64,000 nucleotides of DNA from an uncultured Celeribacter sp. (GTDB lineage Bacteria > Pseudomonadota > Alphaproteobacteria > Rhodobacterales > Rhodobacteraceae), in contig NZ_OY780935.1 in assembly GCF_963675965.1 (NCBI RefSeq), positions 2,964,501-3,028,500 of the forward strand, in the 5' to 3' direction. A program made the translations under genes and the position numbers. Positions within the stretch are counted from its first letter, which is position 1. Each line of letters opens with the position of its first letter. The notes below the pieces were generated by a model. That model was not told where the DNA came from and searched no databases. It saw only the letters and a list, made by a program, of their open reading frames with translations. Of the stretch, positions 51,552 through 59,501 are shown piece after piece.

Positions 51552-52880
51552 ATGCAGGCCCGTGATGTGGATCTGAGCCACAAGCGGGTTCTCAAGATTG
51601 CCATACCCATCGTTTTATCGAATGCAACGGTGCCCATTCTGGGCGCTGTTGACACCGGTGTCGTCGGGCAGATGGGGCAGGCGGCTCCGATCGGGGCGGT
51701 CGGGATCGGGGCGATCATTCTGGCGTCGATCTATTGGGTGTTCGGCTTCTTGCGGATGGGCACCACCGGTCTGGTGTCGCAGGCGCGCGGCGCCGGGAAC
51801 ACGGGGGAAGTTGCAGCGCTTCTGACGCGTGCGCTGATGATTGCGGCCGGGGCCGGTGTGGCGCTGATTGCCCTGCAGATGCCGGTACTTTGGGCGGCGT
51901 TTCAGGTGTCGCCGGCCTCTTCTGAGGTCGAAGGGCTGGCGCGCAGCTATATTGCGATCCGGATCTGGTCCGCGCCCTTCGCCATTGCCATCTACGGTCT
52001 GACCGGCTGGCTGATCGCCCAGGAACGCACGCGCGGCGTTCTGGTGCTGCAACTTTGGATGAACGGCCTCAATATCGCGTTGGATCTGTGGTTCGTTTTG
52101 GGGCTTGGCTGGGGCGTGCAGGGGGTGGCGATTGCCACTGTCGCCGCCGAGGTGAGCGGAGCTGCCCTTGGGCTCTGGCTCTGCCGGGACGCCTTTGTGG
52201 TGCCCGCGTGGCGGGACTGGACGCGGGTGTTCGACCGCGAAAGGCTTATCCATATGGCGCGGGTCAACACCGATATCCTGATCCGTTCGGTCCTGTTGCT
52301 GAGCGTCATGGTCAGCTTTACCTTTATCGGCGCAGGGTTTGATGACCGGACGCTGGCGTCGAATCAGATCCTGATGCAGTTCATCGAGATCACCGCCTAT
52401 GCGCTCGACGGTTTTGCCTTTGCCGCAGAGGCCATCGTCGGCCATGCACTGGGCGCGCGGTCGCGCGCGGCCCTGCGGCGCGGGGCGGGGCTGGCGAGCT
52501 TTTGGGGGCTGATGACTTCGCTCCTGCTGGCGCTGGCGTTTGCCCTGTTCGGCGGCGCCATTATCGATGCAATGACGACGGCCCCCGAAGTGCGAGCAAC
52601 AGCGCGTCAGTTCCTGCCCTGGATGGTCGCCGCGCCGATCCTCGGGCTGGCGGCCTGGATGCTGGACGGGATTTTTATCGGGGCGACGCGGACCAAGGAC
52701 ATGCGCAACATGATGGTGCTGTCGGTGCTGGCCTATGTGCTTGCCGTACTCTGCCTCGTGCCACTTTGGGGCAATCACGGCCTTTGGGCGGCGCTGATGG
52801 TCAGCTATCTGGCGCGGGGGCTGACATTGTTCTGGAAATATCCCGGACTGGAAGCCGCCGCAGATCAGCGCGGGGCATAA
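51552..52880 (+). CDS. MATE-family efflux transporter (DinF-like)
   Basis: The 442-residue inner-membrane protein has about twelve hydrophobic helices, in the two-fold repeat typical of MATE exporters. GMGQAAPIGAVGIG-like and FLRMGTTGLVSQARGAG segments mark the first half, and FAAEAIVGHALGAR the second. It most resembles the DinF branch. Substrates in this branch range from cationic drugs to metabolites. The gene is the third of a tight three-gene unit behind the two thioesterases. Confidence 0.9.
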   Translation: MQARDVDLSHKRVLKIAIPIVLSNATVPILGAVDTGVVGQMGQAAPIGAVGIGAIILASIYWVFGFLRMGTTGLVSQARGAGNTGEVAALLTRALMIAAGAGVALIALQMPVLWAAFQVSPASSEVEGLARSYIAIRIWSAPFAIAIYGLTGWLIAQERTRGVLVLQLWMNGLNIALDLWFVLGLGWGVQGVAIATVAAEVSGAALGLWLCRDAFVVPAWRDWTRVFDRERLIHMARVNTDILIRSVLLLSVMVSFTFIGAGFDDRTLASNQILMQFIEITAYALDGFAFAAEAIVGHALGARSRAALRRGAGLASFWGLMTSLLLALAFALFGGAIIDAMTTAPEVRATARQFLPWMVAAPILGLAAWMLDGIFIGATRTKDMRNMMVLSVLAYVLAVLCLVPLWGNHGLWAALMVSYLARGLTLFWKYPGLEAAADQRGA

Positions 52881-52898
52881 GCAGGAAGGGAACGGGCG

Positions 52899-53972
52899 TT
52901 AGAGCCAGTCCCCACGCTTTGTGCCGACCGCGTCATTAACGCTGTCATAGCCGTCCTGTTTGAGCAGATCATCCAGACCGCGCGCGATTTTCGGCGCCAG
53001 AGACAGCCCGTGATAGACCATGGCGGAATAGAGCTGCACCACCGAAGCCCCGGCCCGAATCTTGGTATAGGCATCCAGCGCCGACGAAATCCCGCCAACG
53101 CCGATGAGCGGGATGTCATCGCCCAGATGGCGTGACAGTTGGGCGAGCACGCGCGTGGACTTTTCGAACAAAGGATGGCCGGACAGCCCGCCGACTTCGT
53201 CGCGATGTGAAGATTTCAAACCTTCGCGGGACAGGGTGGTGTTGGTGGCAATCACCGCGTCGATGCCGACCGTGCGCGCGACGTCAGCGATTTCCGCTAG
53301 CTCGGTAGGATCAAGATCAGGGGCGATTTTCAGGAGAATCGGCACCTCGTGGTCCAGCCCTTTGCGCGCGTCGAACACGCCTTTTAGCAGCGCTTCAAGC
53401 GCCTCGGCGCCTTGCAGGTCTCGCAGCTTCTCGGTGTTGGGCGAGGACACGTTGACCGTGGCAAAATCGACGAAGTTGCCGCAATGGGCCAGCACGCGGG
53501 CGAAATCGGCGGCGCGATCTTCGCTGTCCTTGTTGGCCCCCAGATTCAGCCCGACGGGAATGTCGGTGCGGTGATGGGAATGGCGGCAGCGGGCCAGACG
53601 GTTGGCGATGGCCTCCATCCCTTCGTTGTTGAAACCGAACCGGTTGATTACCGCCTTGTCTTCGGTCAGTCGAAACAGGCGCGGTTTCGGATTGCCCGGC
53701 TGCGGACGCGGGGTGGCTGCACCCAGTTCGATAAATCCGAAGCCTGCGCGCGATAGCTGCGGGATCGCCTCTGCATTCTTGTCAAAACCTGCCGCCAGCC
53801 CCACCGGGTTGGGCATGTCCAGCCCGGCAAAGCGGGTTTTCAGCCGTGATGATGTGACGGGGCCGGGCAGGGGGGCCAGTCCCGCACGCAGGGCTGACAG
53901 AGCCAGCCCGTGCGAGGTTTCCGGGTCAAGTTTGCGCAGCGCGGCCAGCCCGACCTGTTCCAAAAGCGACAT
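52899..53972 (-). CDS. pyrD: dihydroorotate dehydrogenase (quinone), class 2
   Basis: The 357-residue membrane-associated flavoenzyme oxidises dihydroorotate in pyrimidine synthesis, passing electrons to quinone. An amphipathic N terminus (QVGLAALRKLDPETSH) is followed by MPNPVGLAAGFDKNAE, TPRPQPGNPKPRLFR, NLGANKDSEDRAADF, and NVSSPNTEKLRDLQG with the class 2 catalytic Ser. IGVGGISS binds FMN phosphate. The DUF952 gene stops one base before its start, so they are co-transcribed. Confidence 0.97.
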   Translation of the reverse strand: MSLLEQVGLAALRKLDPETSHGLALSALRAGLAPLPGPVTSSRLKTRFAGLDMPNPVGLAAGFDKNAEAIPQLSRAGFGFIELGAATPRPQPGNPKPRLFRLTEDKAVINRFGFNNEGMEAIANRLARCRHSHHRTDIPVGLNLGANKDSEDRAADFARVLAHCGNFVDFATVNVSSPNTEKLRDLQGAEALEALLKGVFDARKGLDHEVPILLKIAPDLDPTELAEIADVARTVGIDAVIATNTTLSREGLKSSHRDEVGGLSGHPLFEKSTRVLAQLSRHLGDDIPLIGVGGISSALDAYTKIRAGASVVQLYSAMVYHGLSLAPKIARGLDDLLKQDGYDSVNDAVGTKRGDWL

Positions 53973-53973
53973 G

Positions 53974-54309
53974 TCAGATATCCTCCGGAAAGATGTGCCC
54001 GCTGTCGCCCAGCGGCAAATGGCCCACCTGCTGAATGTCTTCCATCCGCAGGGCGCGGTAGAGATGGGGAAACAGGTCGCCGTTTCGGGAGGGTTCCCAT
54101 TTCAGATGGGGCGCCATCGTGTCGCTGTCGCAGCTCAGCAGGACCAGCCCGTCTTCGCCGGCAAACCATTTCGCGGCGGTTTCGCGAACCTGCGCGGCGG
54201 TCGAGAAATGGACATAGCCGTCGGCCAGATCGACAGGGGCGCCGAGCGTTTCGCCGCCAGCCTGCATGGCCGCCCATTCGGGGGCCCGGAAGATTTTGTA
54301 AATCAGCAT
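53974..54309 (-). CDS. DUF952 family protein
   Basis: The 111-residue protein has the compact DUF952 pattern: a YKIFRAPEWAAM start, DLADGYVHFSTAAQVRETAAKWF, LVLLSCDSD, LKWEPSRNGDLFPHLYRAL. Homologues are small cytosolic proteins of unknown function. It sits immediately upstream of pyrD on the same strand. Confidence 0.9.
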   Translation of the reverse strand: MLIYKIFRAPEWAAMQAGGETLGAPVDLADGYVHFSTAAQVRETAAKWFAGEDGLVLLSCDSDTMAPHLKWEPSRNGDLFPHLYRALRMEDIQQVGHLPLGDSGHIFPEDI

Positions 54310-54390
54310 GAAACCCAGATGCCAGCGCCTGCGGGAATGGTCAATGGGGCTTAATGTCCATCCGCGCAGGACTTTGGCTGTCTGACGTGA

Positions 54391-54621
54391 TCAGATCCAG
54401 CGGTGGCAGTGCCGGTGGATGCGTGGAATGATGAAAAACACCATGGCCAAAACGATCATCGGCACCATGACCAGATTGCGCTGCCAGATGCTCCAACCGC
54501 CGGTGAGGGGCATCAGAGCATAGAGCAGGGCGGTGACCAGCGGATAGACGCCAAGAAACACGAAGAGGCTGAAGCGTAGCGGGTTGGGTTTGCGGGGTGG
54601 GGTGGCTGTGGCGGCGGACAT
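54391..54621 (-). CDS. small membrane protein facing the TetR regulator
   Basis: The 76-residue protein has two hydrophobic helices (about residues 18-38 and 48-66) and a His/Arg-rich tail (RIHRHCHRW). ATG at 54621 has GGAGA upstream. I do not recognise a named family. It is divergent from the TetR gene, and the nested operator between them makes it the probable target of that repressor. Confidence 0.75.
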   Translation of the reverse strand: MSAATATPPRKPNPLRFSLFVFLGVYPLVTALLYALMPLTGGWSIWQRNLVMVPMIVLAMVFFIIPRIHRHCHRWI

Positions 54622-54632
54622 GTGGTATCTCC

Positions 54633-54676
54633 ATCGGAACGGTGCGTTTTCATATATATGAACGATCCGTTCCGAT
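54633..54676. promoter_or_regulatory. nested inverted repeats, probable TetR operator
   Basis: ATCGGAACGG (54633-54642) and CCGTTCCGAT (54667-54676) are perfect 10-base complements. Inside them TTCATATATATGAA (54649-54662) is a perfect 14-bp palindrome. The element fills the 73-base gap between the divergent TetR gene and the small membrane protein gene, so the repressor very probably controls both from here. Confidence 0.75.
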
Positions 54677-54694
54677 AAGTAAAGGGAGGCGCAT

Positions 54695-55288
54695 GTGTCT
54701 GAGGTCACACCCGACCGTGCAACTGTGCAAAGGCGATCGATCGGTGCGCGCCGCAATCCGGCGACAGAGACGGCGATTCTGGATGCCGCAGAGGCCATCC
54801 TGACAGAAAAGGGGCCTCGTGGTCTGTCGATGGAGGCGGTCGCGCGCCGGGCCAAGGCCGGAAAGGCCACCCTGTACAAATGGTGGCCAAACCGTGGGGC
54901 GTTGCTGATTGCGGTCTATGAACGGTCCAAGGGCGATCACCAGCACCACGATGCCGGGGATCTGGTGGCGACGGTCGCGGCCTTCTATAAATTCGTTTTT
55001 GACTTCTGGCGCACCCCGGCCGGGCAGGTCTTTGCGCTGATCATCGCCGAGGCGCAATCGGATGCGGCGGTGGCCGATGCGCTGGCACGGTATCGCGCGG
55101 AGCGTCTGGAGGCGCTGCGCGAGGTCGTGGACCGGTCCCGCACCCGTGGCGAACTGTGCGCGGACATCGATTCGAGCGCTCTGGCGGAACTGATCATGGC
55201 GGCGGCCTGGATGAAGCTGTTGACCGGCGCGCTTGATGCTGACCCGAAAGCTCTGGCCCAGGCCGTGGTCGGAACCGCAGTTGTCTGA
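54695..55288 (+). CDS. TetR/AcrR-family transcriptional regulator
   Basis: The 197-residue protein starts at GTG 54695. The N-terminal DNA-binding part (ATETAILDAAEAILTEKG, LSMEAVARRAKAGKATLYKWWPNRGALLIAVYE) is a typical TetR helix-turn-helix. The C-terminal half is a helical ligand-binding domain with no clear specificity. A nested inverted repeat upstream is its probable operator, and the divergent small membrane protein gene its probable target. Confidence 0.92.
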   Translation: MSEVTPDRATVQRRSIGARRNPATETAILDAAEAILTEKGPRGLSMEAVARRAKAGKATLYKWWPNRGALLIAVYERSKGDHQHHDAGDLVATVAAFYKFVFDFWRTPAGQVFALIIAEAQSDAAVADALARYRAERLEALREVVDRSRTRGELCADIDSSALAELIMAAAWMKLLTGALDADPKALAQAVVGTAVV

Positions 55289-55423
55289 AAACCATGAGGT
55301 GCCCGTCATGTAATCGTTGCAAATGGCGTGTGAACAGAATGGTGCGACCTTGCGACTAGGGCTTTGACTCTTCGGTCAACTCTGGGCAGGCTTCCAGGTA
55401 TCACATTCAACAGGGGGGCAGAA

Positions 55424-56998
55424 ATGCTCAAAAACGTTCTTATGACTTCGGCGACCATGGCGCTTTTGGCGGGCGGGGCACATGCGGACTACGCATTGAC
55501 GATCCTGCACACCAACGACTTCCATGCCCGCTTTGAACCGATTTCCAAATATGACAGCGGCTGTTCGTCGGAAGACAATGCCGAAGGCAAATGCTTTGGT
55601 GGTTCCGCCCGTCTGGTGACTGCGGTCGAAGAGGCCCGTGCGCGGTCCGACAACTCGATTCTGGTAGATGGGGGCGACCAGTTCCAGGGGACGCTGTTCT
55701 ACACCTACTATAAGGGCAAGCTGGCTGCCGAGATGATGAACAAGCTCGGCTATGACGCGATGACCGTGGGCAACCACGAGTTCGACGACGGCCCGGAGGT
55801 GTTGCGCGGCTTCATGGATGCGCTCGACTTCCCGGTTCTGATGTCGAACGCCGATTTCTCTGGCGAAGATCTGCTGAAAGACAAGCTGCTGAAATCGACG
55901 GTGATTGAGAAGAACGGTGAAAAAATCGGTCTGATCGGCCTGACGCCGCAGAACACCGACGAACTGTCTTCTCCGGGGCCGAACGTGATCTTCACCGACC
56001 CGTCCGATGCGGTTCAGGGCGAAGTCGACAAGCTGACCGAAGAGGGCGTGAACAAGATCATCGTCTTGTCGCACTCCGGCTATCGCGTCGATAAGGAAGT
56101 CGCGGCCAACACCACCGGCGTTGACGTCATCGTTGGCGGTCATACCAACACCCTGCTGGGGGACATGGACGGTGCGGAAGGCCCCTATCCGACGATGGTT
56201 GGCGACACCGCAATCCTGTCTGCCTATGCCTATGGTAAATTCCTGGGTGAGCTGAACGTCACCTTTGACGACGAGGGCGTGATCAAGGAAGCCGTTGGGG
56301 CACCGATCATCATGGACGCGGCTGTGAGCGAAGACGAAGCCACCGTCGCCCGCATCGCCGAAGCGGCTGTCCCGCTCGATGAGATCCGCAACAAGGTTGT
56401 CGCCGAAGCTATGGAAGCCATTGACGGTGCACGTGAAAACTGCCGTACGGGCGAATGTCAGATGGGTGTGCTCGTGACCGATGCCATGCTGGACCGTGTG
56501 AAGGATCAGGGCATTCAGATCGCGATTGAAAATGGCGGCGGTCTGCGGGCCTCCATCGACGCCGGTCCTGTAACCCAGGGCGAAGTGCTGACGGTTTTGC
56601 CGTTCCAGAACACGCTGTCGACCTTCTTTGTCACCGGTGAGGTGATCAAGGCGGCGCTGGAAAACGGTATGGGTCAGTTCGACGATCCGGAAAACGACGG
56701 CCGCTTCCCGCAGGTTGCCGGGATGAAATATGTTGTCGAAAGCGGCAATCCGACTGGTGAACGTGTTGTGGACATTATGGTCGACATGGATGGCAGCTGG
56801 GAGCCGCTTGAAATGGACAAGACCTACGGGGTTGTCTCCAACAACTACGTGCGTAACGGCGGCGATGGCTACAAAATGTTCATCAACGCCGAGAACGTCT
56901 ATGACTTCGGGCCGGATCTTGCGGATGTGACCGCAGAATATCTGGCAGAGAACGCGCCTTACAAACCCTATACCGACGGCCGTATCACGGTGAAATAA
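55424..56998 (+). CDS. secreted 5'-nucleotidase/metallophosphatase (UshA-like)
   Basis: The 524-residue protein has a signal peptide (residues 1-22, ending AHAD). The N-terminal metallophosphoesterase domain holds the metal ligands in ILHTNDFHARF, VDGGDQFQGT, TVGNHEFDDG, LSHSGYRVD and GGHTN. The C-terminal substrate-binding domain contains ENGGGLRA and VSNNYVRNGGDGY. It hydrolyses nucleotides or nucleotide sugars in the periplasm, giving phosphate and nucleosides, which fits the salvage operon elsewhere in the window. ATG at 55424 follows CAGGGGGG. A hairpin terminator lies after its stop. Confidence 0.94.
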   Translation: MLKNVLMTSATMALLAGGAHADYALTILHTNDFHARFEPISKYDSGCSSEDNAEGKCFGGSARLVTAVEEARARSDNSILVDGGDQFQGTLFYTYYKGKLAAEMMNKLGYDAMTVGNHEFDDGPEVLRGFMDALDFPVLMSNADFSGEDLLKDKLLKSTVIEKNGEKIGLIGLTPQNTDELSSPGPNVIFTDPSDAVQGEVDKLTEEGVNKIIVLSHSGYRVDKEVAANTTGVDVIVGGHTNTLLGDMDGAEGPYPTMVGDTAILSAYAYGKFLGELNVTFDDEGVIKEAVGAPIIMDAAVSEDEATVARIAEAAVPLDEIRNKVVAEAMEAIDGARENCRTGECQMGVLVTDAMLDRVKDQGIQIAIENGGGLRASIDAGPVTQGEVLTVLPFQNTLSTFFVTGEVIKAALENGMGQFDDPENDGRFPQVAGMKYVVESGNPTGERVVDIMVDMDGSWEPLEMDKTYGVVSNNYVRNGGDGYKMFINAENVYDFGPDLADVTAEYLAENAPYKPYTDGRITVK

Positions 56999-57051
56999 GG
57001 CGGATGATAATGCCAGGGTTCGTTTTCGGACGGCTTTGGTTGCGATGTGCG

Positions 57052-57087
57052 ATGCCCCCGTCCTTTGGCGGGGGCATTCGCGTTTTC
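57052..57087 (+). terminator. terminator after the 5'-nucleotidase gene
   Basis: ATGCCCCCG and CGGGGGCAT form a 9-bp perfect stem around TCCTTTGG, followed by TCGCGTTTTC. Confidence 0.75.
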
Positions 57088-57125
57088 TGGCTGGCATGGC
57101 GCGCTTGAGGCGGTATTCTGTGGTC

Positions 57126-57431
57126 ATGGACCATCCTCTGATCGATCTCATCAACGCCAAAATCGCGCAGGCCGAGGCTGAAGGCGCCTTTGACGATCTG
57201 CCGGGCGCAGGCAAGCCTCTGCCGCGCGAGGACGATCCGGAGAACGCGCTGCTCAACCGGGTGATCCGGGAAAACGGCGCGGTGCCCGAATTCGTGTTGC
57301 TGTCGCGCGAGCTGGAAAAGCTGCGCGCAGAGCTGCGTGACACCGGCGACCGCACGCGCCGCACCGAGATCATGAAGGAAATGTCGCTGATGGACGCGCG
57401 CATCGACATGGCGCGCAAGGCGCATCGCTGA
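57126..57431 (+). CDS. DUF1992 (DnaJ-homologue, DNAJC28-like) protein
   Basis: The 101-residue protein is the short stand-alone DUF1992 domain, with LINAKIAQAEAEGAFDDLPGAGKPLP and a helical C terminus. In larger proteins this domain stands beside a J domain. Its function is unknown. ATG at 57126 begins with the family N terminus (MDHPLIDLIN). Confidence 0.88.
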   Translation: MDHPLIDLINAKIAQAEAEGAFDDLPGAGKPLPREDDPENALLNRVIRENGAVPEFVLLSRELEKLRAELRDTGDRTRRTEIMKEMSLMDARIDMARKAHR

Positions 57432-57499
57432 ACCTTGCCTGTCGTTCGGGCACGACGTTTTGAGTTTTCTTGTGATGCTGCGGTTGCTAAAGGCTTCTC

Positions 57500-58165
57500 A
57501 TGTGCGGACGTTTTGCCATTTCCCTGCCGTCGGATGCGATGGCGCAGCTGTTTCAGGCAGCGCCCGCCAATGATCTGCCAGAGCCGCCCAACTACAATGT
57601 CTGCCCGACCACGCAGATCCATGTGGTCTATCGTGCCGAGGAGGGACGGCGTCTTGTGCCGATGCGCTGGGGCTTTGTCCCGCATTGGTACAAAAGCGCA
57701 ACGGATGGCCCTTTGCTGATCAACGCGCGGGCCGAAAGCATCGCCGAAAAACCTGCCTTTCGCACGGCCTGCCGTCAGCGGCGCTGCCTGATCCCGGCTG
57801 ATGGTTTCTATGAATGGCACCGTCCGGCAGAGGGGGTCAAGCAACCCTGGTTCGTGACCCCGTCCGAACCCGGGCCGATGGTTTTCGCCGGGATCTGGCA
57901 GAGCTGGGAAGAGGCGGGGATGCAGCGTCACAGCTGCGCCATCGTGACCACTGAGGCCCAAGGCCGTATGGCAGACATCCATCACCGTATTCCGGTGATG
58001 CTGACGCCTTCGATGTGGGCAAAATGGCTTGGCGAAGCGGGCCATGGTGCGGCGCGGCTTATGCGGGCTGCGCCTGATGCGGATCTGTCGTTTCGGCGGG
58101 TCAGCACGGATGTGAATTCCAATCGGGCCACAGGGCCTGAATTGATCGAGGATATAGACAGATGA
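57500..58165 (+). CDS. SRAP/YedK DNA-protein crosslink protein
   Basis: The 221-residue SOS-response-associated peptidase family protein starts MCGRFA, so Cys2 becomes the N-terminal nucleophile that crosslinks to abasic sites in single-stranded DNA. The active-site Asn in NYNVCPTTQ, a Glu in GFYEWH, and the His in ADIHHRIPVML are also present. Homologues protect or process abasic DNA in SOS contexts. No LexA box is evident upstream. Its stop overlaps the next gene by four bases. Confidence 0.93.
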   Translation: MCGRFAISLPSDAMAQLFQAAPANDLPEPPNYNVCPTTQIHVVYRAEEGRRLVPMRWGFVPHWYKSATDGPLLINARAESIAEKPAFRTACRQRRCLIPADGFYEWHRPAEGVKQPWFVTPSEPGPMVFAGIWQSWEEAGMQRHSCAIVTTEAQGRMADIHHRIPVMLTPSMWAKWLGEAGHGAARLMRAAPDADLSFRRVSTDVNSNRATGPELIEDIDR

Positions 58166-58572
58166 TTGACACCCCGCCGCCCTATGTCGAAGGCGTTTCT
58201 CCGGCTTTGGCACATATGGGCATTGAAATGACCGGCTGGAGCGCCGAAGTGGCCCGTTTCGAGGCGGATATCACGCCGTTCATGGCCAATCGTTCGGGCA
58301 TTCCGCATGGCGGGATCTACGCGATGATGCTCGACACGGCGATGGGCTACAGCGGAGCCTTTACCGGCGATGCCGAGAGCAAGATCATGACGCTGACCCT
58401 GTCGCTGAACGTCAACTACCTGTCGCGACCAAAGGGCATCCGGTTGATTGCTGAGGGACGCAAGACCGGGGGTGGAGCGCGGACCTTTTTCAGTGATGGG
58501 CGCCTGTTCGATGAGACCGGCGAAATGATCGCCACGGCGCAGGGCACCTTCCGGGTTCGTGGGGATCGCTGA
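58162..58572 (+). CDS. PaaI-family thioesterase
   Basis: The 136-residue hotdog protein has SGIPHGGIYAMMLDTAMGYSGA (the His-Gly-Gly and acidic catalytic region) and the usual following strand LSLNVNYLSRPKG. ATGA overlap with the SRAP gene suggests co-translation, although a functional connection between an abasic-site protein and a thioesterase is not obvious. Acyl substrate unknown. Confidence 0.88.
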   Translation: MIDTPPPYVEGVSPALAHMGIEMTGWSAEVARFEADITPFMANRSGIPHGGIYAMMLDTAMGYSGAFTGDAESKIMTLTLSLNVNYLSRPKGIRLIAEGRKTGGGARTFFSDGRLFDETGEMIATAQGTFRVRGDR

Positions 58573-58675
58573 GAGCAGGTCGTGCTTCTGAAATAAACAT
58601 TCTAAAACTTGAATTTGTTTGAGGGGGCTGCTACATGCTCTGCAATATCCTTTCATGATGTTACGGAGCTTCCCG

Positions 58676-58885
58676 ATGTCCATCGACCGCGCAGTCTTCG
58701 CCTTTGCAGGCGTTATGGTGATTCTAAGTGTGTTGCTGACCCAATTCGTTCACCCGGCATTCCTGTGGTTCACCGTGTTTATCGGTGCCAATATGTTCCA
58801 GTCGGCCTTTTCCGGCTGGTGCCCGGCAGCAAAGATCTTTGCAAAACTCGGCCTGCCTGTCGGCTGCGCCTTTGACAAGAAATAA
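58676..58885 (+). CDS. DUF2892 (YgaP-like) membrane protein
   Basis: The 69-residue protein has two hydrophobic segments with a Trp/Cys pair in SGWCPAAKIFAKLGLPVGCA, as in the C-terminal membrane part of YgaP rhodanese proteins. The stand-alone DUF2892 form is common. ATG at 58676 has ACGGAG just upstream; the frame is open to 58619 without support. Confidence 0.85.
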   Translation: MSIDRAVFAFAGVMVILSVLLTQFVHPAFLWFTVFIGANMFQSAFSGWCPAAKIFAKLGLPVGCAFDKK

Positions 58886-59089
58886 CGTCTCGACCGGTCG
58901 CGAGAGGCGCGGCTTCTAAGTGCCTTCGCATCGGTTCGGTTTCCTGCCTCGACCAGAGAGGCGTGTTTCACCTTCGGGGGCCATTGGCTCCCCGGTTTGC
59001 GTTTGGCTGCCGTTGCAGGACTGGCGAGGAGCCAAGGCGCCTGGCAAAGCGGGCCGCTCATCGGGCTATGCAGTCTTGGAGAGAGATCC

Positions 59090-59163
59090 TGGAGCGGGTA
59101 GCGGGAATCGAACCCGCACCAAGAGCTTGGAAGGCTCGTGTGATACCATTTCACCATACCCGC
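59090..59163 (-). tRNA. tRNA-Gly (anticodon TCC)
   Basis: The minus strand reads GCGGGTA as the 5' acceptor, pairing with TACCCGC. The anticodon arm has loop CTTCCAA with anticodon TCC, and the T arm carries GTTCGATT. The discriminator T is followed by an encoded CCA. The 74-base length is normal. No integrase or island is seen next to it. Confidence 0.97.
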
Positions 59164-59501
59164 TCAGATCGACCCCGTTCGTAAGTCATGGCCGTTGAAG
59201 GGTCAAGACGGAAACTGCGGCCATTGCGGCGCCGTCGGAAAATTCGGCGCGCAGCCCTTTGGGCACAGTCAGCCTGTCGCGCATGCGCTCTGTTGTTTCG
59301 GGGCGCGATGTGTCAGACCCCGCAACGTGCCGCGCTGTTCAAATTTTCTGTGACCCCATTGACCTCGATCAAATTTCTGAGTGAAAAGATCGGATAAAGG
59401 TGCGGCGCTGGGGCGACGGCCCCGGATCTGTGACCTCGCCGCGTCTTGGCTGTCGCCAGAGGTTAGGCCAGAATGATTATGCCCGAAAGAAGGTGATCGA
59501 C
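59164..59501. other. intergenic region between tRNA-Gly and the cytochrome peroxidase gene
   Basis: These 338 bases hold no gene I can support. A frame at 59188-59397 lacks codon bias and a family. The recognisable site is the FNR-type box at 59360-59373. Confidence 0.55.
59360..59373. promoter_or_regulatory. FNR/FnrL-type box
   Basis: TTGACCTCGATCAA matches the FNR half-site pattern TTGAT-N4-ATCAA, with one change in the left half. FnrL boxes of this form are common in Rhodobacterales. It lies about 130 bases upstream of the cytochrome c peroxidase start. Confidence 0.65.

Noticed and set aside
55364..55379. TTGAC-N6-GTCAA before the 5'-nucleotidase gene, as an FNR box
   Set aside because: The spacer is six bases, not four, so it does not fit the FNR site; it may be chance.
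55376..58213. 945-codon minus-strand open frame across the nucleotidase, DUF1992 and SRAP genes
   Set aside because: It is antisense to three genes with clear domains and has no recognisable domain itself.
59090..59163. tRNA-Gly as an integration site for a mobile island
   Set aside because: No integrase, direct repeat or change in composition is seen on either side.
59188..59397. 69-codon open frame after the tRNA
   Set aside because: Arg-rich, no ribosome site, and it covers the FNR-type box.
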